Source of the DNA: Dawidia cretensis | GTDB taxonomy: Bacteria > Bacteroidota > Bacteroidia > Cytophagales > Cyclobacteriaceae | Direction of reading: 5' to 3' | Assembly: GCF_018598175.1 (NCBI RefSeq) | Contig: NZ_JAHESE010000010.1 | Span: 113,306 to 177,305, forward strand | DNA length: 64,000 nt | Shown: positions 60,269 to 64,000 of the stretch, piece by piece | Layout of the letters: each line of letters starts with the position of its first letter | Numbering within the stretch: the first letter of the stretch is position 1 | The notes under the pieces: model-generated | Told to the model about the DNA's origin: nothing | What the model saw: only the letters and a program-made list of their open reading frames with translations | The model's database searches: none | Made by a program: the position numbers and the translations under genes

Positions 60269-61555
60269 ATGCTGCAAGATCGTTCGTCTTATAAACTGTT
60301 GTACAGCCCGCCCGTAATCGTTGCGGCGCTGGGCTACTTTGTAGACATCTACGACCTGCTGTTGTTCAGCATCGTACGAAAGTCCAGTCTTATCTCCCTG
60401 GGAGTCCCCGAAGCGGAGCTGTTCGAGAAGGGTGAATACCTGCTGCAGACACAAATGTTTGGTATGCTCGTGGGCGGTATCATCTGGGGCATAATGGGCG
60501 ACAAACGCGGCCGGCTTTCGGTGTTGTTTGGATCGATCCTGCTATACTCGCTTGCCAACATAGCCAATGGCTTTGTTACTTCCGTAGATCAATACGCCGT
60601 ACTGCGTTTCATTGCCGGCGTGGGCCTGGCGGGGGAGCTTGGCGCCGGCATCACGCTGGTCTCCGAGATCCTACCAAAACACTTGCGGGGTTATGGCACG
60701 GCCATTGTCGCGGGGGTGGGCGTGCTGGGTGCTGTGGCAGGCAACTTTGTGTCAAAATCTTTCGACAGCTGGCAGGTATCCTACTTTGCTGGCGGCGGCA
60801 TGGGACTGTTGCTCCTGATCGCGCGCGTGAGCGTGATGGAGTCGGGTGTATTTCTGAAAGTGCGCGAGAAAGAAGAAGTATCGCGTGGCAACTTCTTTCA
60901 ACTCTTTACCAACCGCAAGCGACTCGTCAAGTTTCTGGGGTGCATCTTCATTGGTCTGCCGATATGGTTTACCATCGGCATTCTGGTCTCATTCTCCCCC
61001 GAGTTTGCAAAAGCCCTGTCGATAACAGGCACCATCACTACGGGCGATGCTGTAATGTATAGCTATATCGGTCTGTGCGTGGGCGATCTGGGCAGTGGCA
61101 TTATCAGCCAGCTCATTCGTTCGCGGAAGAAGGTGGCGCTGACCTTCATACTCATGACGGCGTGTCTCTTTTTACTCTACTTGTTTATGCCGATCCGCAC
61201 GGCAACATTCTTTTATATCACTTGTTTTGCGCTGGGGGTTAGCATCGGATACTGGGCCTTGTTTGTGACGATCGCCGCCGAACAATTTGGCACGAACCTG
61301 CGCTCCACTGTCGCGACCACGACGCCGAACTTTATCCGCGGCACCGTAGTGCCATTGATCTGGCTGTTCAAGCTCTTGCGCGACTCCATCAAAGGGCACT
61401 ATCTGCCTACGCTGGGCGAGAGCGCTGCCTATAGCAAAGGCATGATCTACGGCGCGTTGATCGTGGGCACTATGACAATTGTGATTGCCTGCATCGCGCT
61501 GTTGCCCATCGACGAAACCTTTGGGCGCGACATGAATTTTGAAGAAGAAACGTAA
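60269..61555 (+). CDS. Major facilitator superfamily transporter
   Basis: This is a 428-residue MFS protein with about 12 predicted helices. The conserved loop 2-3 motif is GMLVGGIIWGIMGDKRGRLS near 65 (MFS motif A), the acid FVDIYDLLLF appears in helix 1, and VGLAGELGAGITLVSEILPKHLRGY near 116 resembles the sugar/aromatic acid symporter branch. A second half repeats the fold (GSGIISQLIRSRKKVALTF near 275). The substrate is unknown. It is downstream of the PLDNc peptide in the same unit. Confidence 0.88.
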   Translation: MLQDRSSYKLLYSPPVIVAALGYFVDIYDLLLFSIVRKSSLISLGVPEAELFEKGEYLLQTQMFGMLVGGIIWGIMGDKRGRLSVLFGSILLYSLANIANGFVTSVDQYAVLRFIAGVGLAGELGAGITLVSEILPKHLRGYGTAIVAGVGVLGAVAGNFVSKSFDSWQVSYFAGGGMGLLLLIARVSVMESGVFLKVREKEEVSRGNFFQLFTNRKRLVKFLGCIFIGLPIWFTIGILVSFSPEFAKALSITGTITTGDAVMYSYIGLCVGDLGSGIISQLIRSRKKVALTFILMTACLFLLYLFMPIRTATFFYITCFALGVSIGYWALFVTIAAEQFGTNLRSTVATTTPNFIRGTVVPLIWLFKLLRDSIKGHYLPTLGESAAYSKGMIYGALIVGTMTIVIACIALLPIDETFGRDMNFEEET

Positions 61556-61628
61556 CCTCGAAGGGGGACTTCTCCGTTGGTGAATCTGTTGTTTTATTCT
61601 AACTTACTACAGCTTAGACTATTCCGCC

Positions 61629-63695
61629 GTGAAGAAGCCCTTCTTTCTTTTTATCTGTTTTTTCTTCGTCCTTCACGGTCTGTCCCTGCGAGCGCAAAAC
61701 CTGGAATTGATCCGATCCCTGCGCCACAAGCTCACCACAACGCCGGAAGCCGAACGCTTTGAGATCTTCAACGACCTGGCATGGGAATACCGCTGGGCAG
61801 CTCCCGACAGCACAATCTTTTACGCACAGAAGGCTTACGCACTGGGCCAGGACCTCAAGCTGGCAACCGGACTGGCCAAACCCCTGAACTTTATCGGCGT
61901 GGCACGCAACTACCAGGGCAAGCGCCTGGAAGCCTTCGATGCCTACGATAAAGCGTTGAACACAGCGACGCAGCAAAACGATTCGGTCCAGATTGCTTAC
62001 TCCAACAACAACCTGGGCCGGCTCTTCTTTGAACAAGGCCTGCTGTCACGCTCGTACGACTATTTCCTACGCGCCCAGGCACTCTTTGAAAATATCAACG
62101 ACTCTTCGGGCCTGGCCTACACCTATCAGAGCCTCGCCAATCTCTATAAGCTACAGCAAGACAACGCCAAAGCCGAGTCCAATTACCTCAAGGCCTATCG
62201 CATCCGCATGCACGGCGGACGCACGCGCGACATCATGGCAGCGCTCGTCATGATCGGACGCCTGTACCAGGAAACCGGCCAGCTGGATAAAGCCCTTCAA
62301 TACTTACACCGGGCGGACTCCATCGGGCACGTCATTAACGACGAGATCAACCTCGCCGACATTAAGACCTATATGTCCGAGGCCCTGCTCAACAAAGGTC
62401 AGCTGAATGCAGCTGACAGCATGTGCACGGCAGGACTAGCCGTGATCGTGCGTATGAATACCACCCGCATGATGCCACAGGCATATATGACCATGGGACA
62501 GATCAAGTTCGCGAAGAACGAGCTGGCGCAAGCCCGCAAATATTTTACCCTCGCGATGGAGGTAGCCACCCGCGCGAATGAGCTGAACACGAAAATGGAA
62601 GTATTCTACTGGCTATGGAAGCTCTCCCTGAAAGAGAACAACCGTGCCGGCGCACTCGAAAACCAAAACCAATATCTCATTCTAAAGGATTCACTGAACG
62701 ATCTCAACGTAGCGCGCCAGGTGGAGCGTCTGCAGTTTGAAATGGACATCGAACGCAAGGAACAAGAGAACGAGCTGCTCAAAGTCAACCACGCGAAAAA
62801 TGAAGCCGTCATTCTTCAGCAGCGTCTTCAGAACATCATCCTCATTGTGATCATTGCCTTTATCAGCATTCTCGGCCTGGTACAATGGCGCGGCAGCAAA
62901 AAGCGTCGCGAGGTGAACGATATGCTAGAGCGGCAAAATCAATTCATTCGAAGTCAACGGGAGGAAATTGTCGACCAGAATCAAACGTTATCCAAACACA
63001 ACCGACAGCTCTCGGACATCAACCACGAGAAGGATACCCTCATGAGCATCGTTGCGCACGACTTGAAAGCACCGCTCAACCGCATCAAGGGCATTGCCGA
63101 TATCATGGAGCTGGAAGGTGGACTCACCACCGATCAGCATGAGTATATGGACATGACCAAGAATGCCACACAGGCCGGCCTCGACTTGATCAAAGATCTG
63201 TTGGATGTGCACATGCTGGAGGAGAACGTTACGCCGCACTATACTACGTTTGACATCAGCGCCTTTATGCTGGAGAAGGTCGATGCGTTTACGCCGATCG
63301 CTTCTGCCAAGCAGATTCACTTGCACATTACGCGGGTGGAGAGTGAGCAGGTGCGGTTGGATGCGGACTATCTCAGTCGTATTGCCGACAACCTGCTATC
63401 GAACGCCCTGAAGTTTTCGCCGTCTAACGGTACCGTTGAAGTAGCCGCCGGGAAGACGGCAGATCATTTCTGGTTTTCTGTACGGGATGAGGGACCGGGA
63501 TTTTCGGGCGACGATAAGCAGCTGATGTTTCAGAAGTTCCGCAAGCTGACGGCAAGGCCTACAGCGGGAGAAACTTCGAACGGGCTGGGGCTGGCGATTG
63601 TAAAGACGCTGGTGGACCGGTTGAAGGGAGAGATTATACTAAACTCCGAACCTGGAAAAGGCAGTGAGTTTGTTATTCGGTTTCCGTTGGGTTAA
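61629..63695 (+). CDS. TPR-repeat sensor histidine kinase
   Basis: This is a 688-residue kinase from a GTG start at 61629. The signal peptide is about 1-23 (LSLRA/Q). Eight or so tetratricopeptide repeats fill about 30-370 in the periplasm (ALGQDLKLATGLAKPLNFIG, YNKALNTATQQNDSVQIAYS). A coiled coil (370-395) leads to one membrane helix near 400-419, then a kinase core with His near 475 (IVAHDLKAPLNRI) and an ATPase domain (NLLSNALKFSP, VRDEGPGF, GLGLAIVKTLV). No response regulator is adjacent, so it is an orphan. Confidence 0.94.
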   Translation: MKKPFFLFICFFFVLHGLSLRAQNLELIRSLRHKLTTTPEAERFEIFNDLAWEYRWAAPDSTIFYAQKAYALGQDLKLATGLAKPLNFIGVARNYQGKRLEAFDAYDKALNTATQQNDSVQIAYSNNNLGRLFFEQGLLSRSYDYFLRAQALFENINDSSGLAYTYQSLANLYKLQQDNAKAESNYLKAYRIRMHGGRTRDIMAALVMIGRLYQETGQLDKALQYLHRADSIGHVINDEINLADIKTYMSEALLNKGQLNAADSMCTAGLAVIVRMNTTRMMPQAYMTMGQIKFAKNELAQARKYFTLAMEVATRANELNTKMEVFYWLWKLSLKENNRAGALENQNQYLILKDSLNDLNVARQVERLQFEMDIERKEQENELLKVNHAKNEAVILQQRLQNIILIVIIAFISILGLVQWRGSKKRREVNDMLERQNQFIRSQREEIVDQNQTLSKHNRQLSDINHEKDTLMSIVAHDLKAPLNRIKGIADIMELEGGLTTDQHEYMDMTKNATQAGLDLIKDLLDVHMLEENVTPHYTTFDISAFMLEKVDAFTPIASAKQIHLHITRVESEQVRLDADYLSRIADNLLSNALKFSPSNGTVEVAAGKTADHFWFSVRDEGPGFSGDDKQLMFQKFRKLTARPTAGETSNGLGLAIVKTLVDRLKGEIILNSEPGKGSEFVIRFPLG

Positions 63696-63810
63696 TCTAC
63701 ACCATTCTTCAAGTCGGGACTAACTCTTGCCAGCTATCTTCGGGGCACAGCCAACGATGACATAGGTCTCATCCTGGCAAGTGATTCTATGTATATATAC
63801 TCCAGATGGT

Positions 63811-63898
63811 TTACTGGCGCACGTCTAAGCGCCAAGCGTCAGCGCAGGTGCGGAACTTGTGCCTACGCCTGCGGTCAGTCTTAGACTGGCGAGACCGA
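63811..63898. repeat. Diverged half-copy of the 33591-33756 inverted-repeat element
   Basis: This stretch aligns with the left half of the element after ispD: CTGGCGCACGTCTAAGC against CTGGCGCAAGTCTTAGC, then GGAACTTGTGCCT against GGAGACTTGTGCCT, then GTCAGTCTTAGACTGGCGAG against GTCAGTCTTCAGACTGACGAG. The intervening side hairpin differs in sequence but is again GC-rich. The right half is missing. Confidence 0.75.
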
Positions 63899-63934
63899 GC
63901 CGAAGACCATTCTTCAAAAGGCTTTAAAACAAAA

Positions 63935-63960
63935 AAGCCCTGATATTTCTATCAAGGCTT
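63935..63960 (-). terminator. Intrinsic terminator of the rRNA operon
   Basis: On the minus strand an 11-bp stem (AAGCCTTGATA with TATCAGGGCTT, one G-T pair) closed by a GAAA tetraloop is followed by a T-rich stretch (TTTTTTGTTTT). It lies 15 bp beyond the 3' end of the 5S rRNA. Confidence 0.85.
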
Positions 63961-63975
63961 CTTTTGTAAAAGAAA

Positions 63976-64000
63976 GGCAACGACTTACTCTCCCGGGTGT
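63976..64000 (-). rRNA. rrf: 3' end of 5S ribosomal RNA (partial, cut by the window edge)
   Basis: Read on the minus strand, the last 25 bases are a typical 5S rRNA 3' terminus with the GGGAGAGTAAGTCGTTGCC pattern conserved in Bacteroidota. The rest of the gene, and presumably the 23S and 16S genes, lie beyond the right edge. The downstream intrinsic terminator supports an rRNA operon end. Confidence 0.75.

Larger units (their letters stand above)
63696..63975. other. Intergenic region between the TPR kinase gene and the rRNA end
   Basis: No protein gene is seen. It contains an 8-bp inverted repeat (CTTGCCAG 63726-63733 with CTGGCAAG 63774-63781), a diverged half-copy of the 166-bp element (63811-63898) and the rRNA terminator (63935-63960). 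Confidence 0.6.

Overview
The window looks like a chromosomal segment of a Bacteroidota bacterium, most likely of the order Cytophagales (Chryseolinea/Ohtaekwangia-like). The support is a SusC/SusD pair run by a hybrid two-component regulator, several lipoproteins with acid-rich residues after the lipobox cysteine, Bacteroidota-type promoters (TTTG / TAnnTTTG), and families largely seen in this phylum (DUF3667, DUF2795, DUF4905-like). The genus is an inference. Most of the window is core chromosome. I see no transposase, integrase, phage gene or CRISPR array.

Layout. 1-3.7 kb: end of an unknown gene, a DinB-like protein, an arginase-family protein and a histidine kinase/response regulator pair. 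3.7-15.9 kb: a polysaccharide utilisation locus on the minus strand, read as small membrane protein, SusC, SusD, surface glycan-binding lipoprotein, GH26 mannanase, sugar-isomerase-like cupin, then a 1398-residue hybrid regulator. 16-21.4 kb: SlyD-like FKBP, LysM/RlpA-like protein, DUF4905-like protein, NfeD protease, KdsB, DUF3667. 21.5-28.3 kb: rplM-rpsI-rpsB-tsf, an RluA-type pseudouridine synthase, a PhoR/PhoB-like pair and a COG4324 aminopeptidase. 28.5-41.2 kb: recA, MacB-like permease, queA, deoxyribonucleotidase, ispD, OmpA lipoprotein, DUF2795, ettA, DUF486, an SDR/glycosyltransferase pair, paaN. 41.3-47.1 kb: DUF4197, an ECF sigma factor with an unusual anti-sigma/beta-barrel fusion, a repeat lipoprotein, cinA, DUF2927. 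47.3-53.7 kb: 2-oxoacid dehydrogenase E2, a ParA with a small disordered partner, a MetB-like enzyme and a large propeller protein. 53.6-58.8 kb: an SDR-bioF-bioD-bioA operon and a lipoprotein. 59.1-64 kb: OmpA lipoprotein, PLDNc peptide, MFS transporter, TPR histidine kinase, and at the right edge the 3' end of a 5S rRNA on the minus strand with its terminator.

How the genes work together. The sugar locus forms one route: surface capture (SGBP, SusD), cleavage by the mannanase, import through SusC and sensing by the hybrid regulator. Three items go beyond routine annotation. First, the ECF sigma gene overlaps a gene whose product has a cytoplasmic N-terminus, one inner-membrane helix, a long periplasmic linker and a C-terminal outer-membrane barrel, matching the dual membrane-spanning anti-sigma design. 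Second, an orphan ParA overlaps a small proline/alanine-rich protein, a possible positioning system. Third, a 166-bp nested inverted repeat lies after ispD, with a diverged half-copy near the rRNA end.
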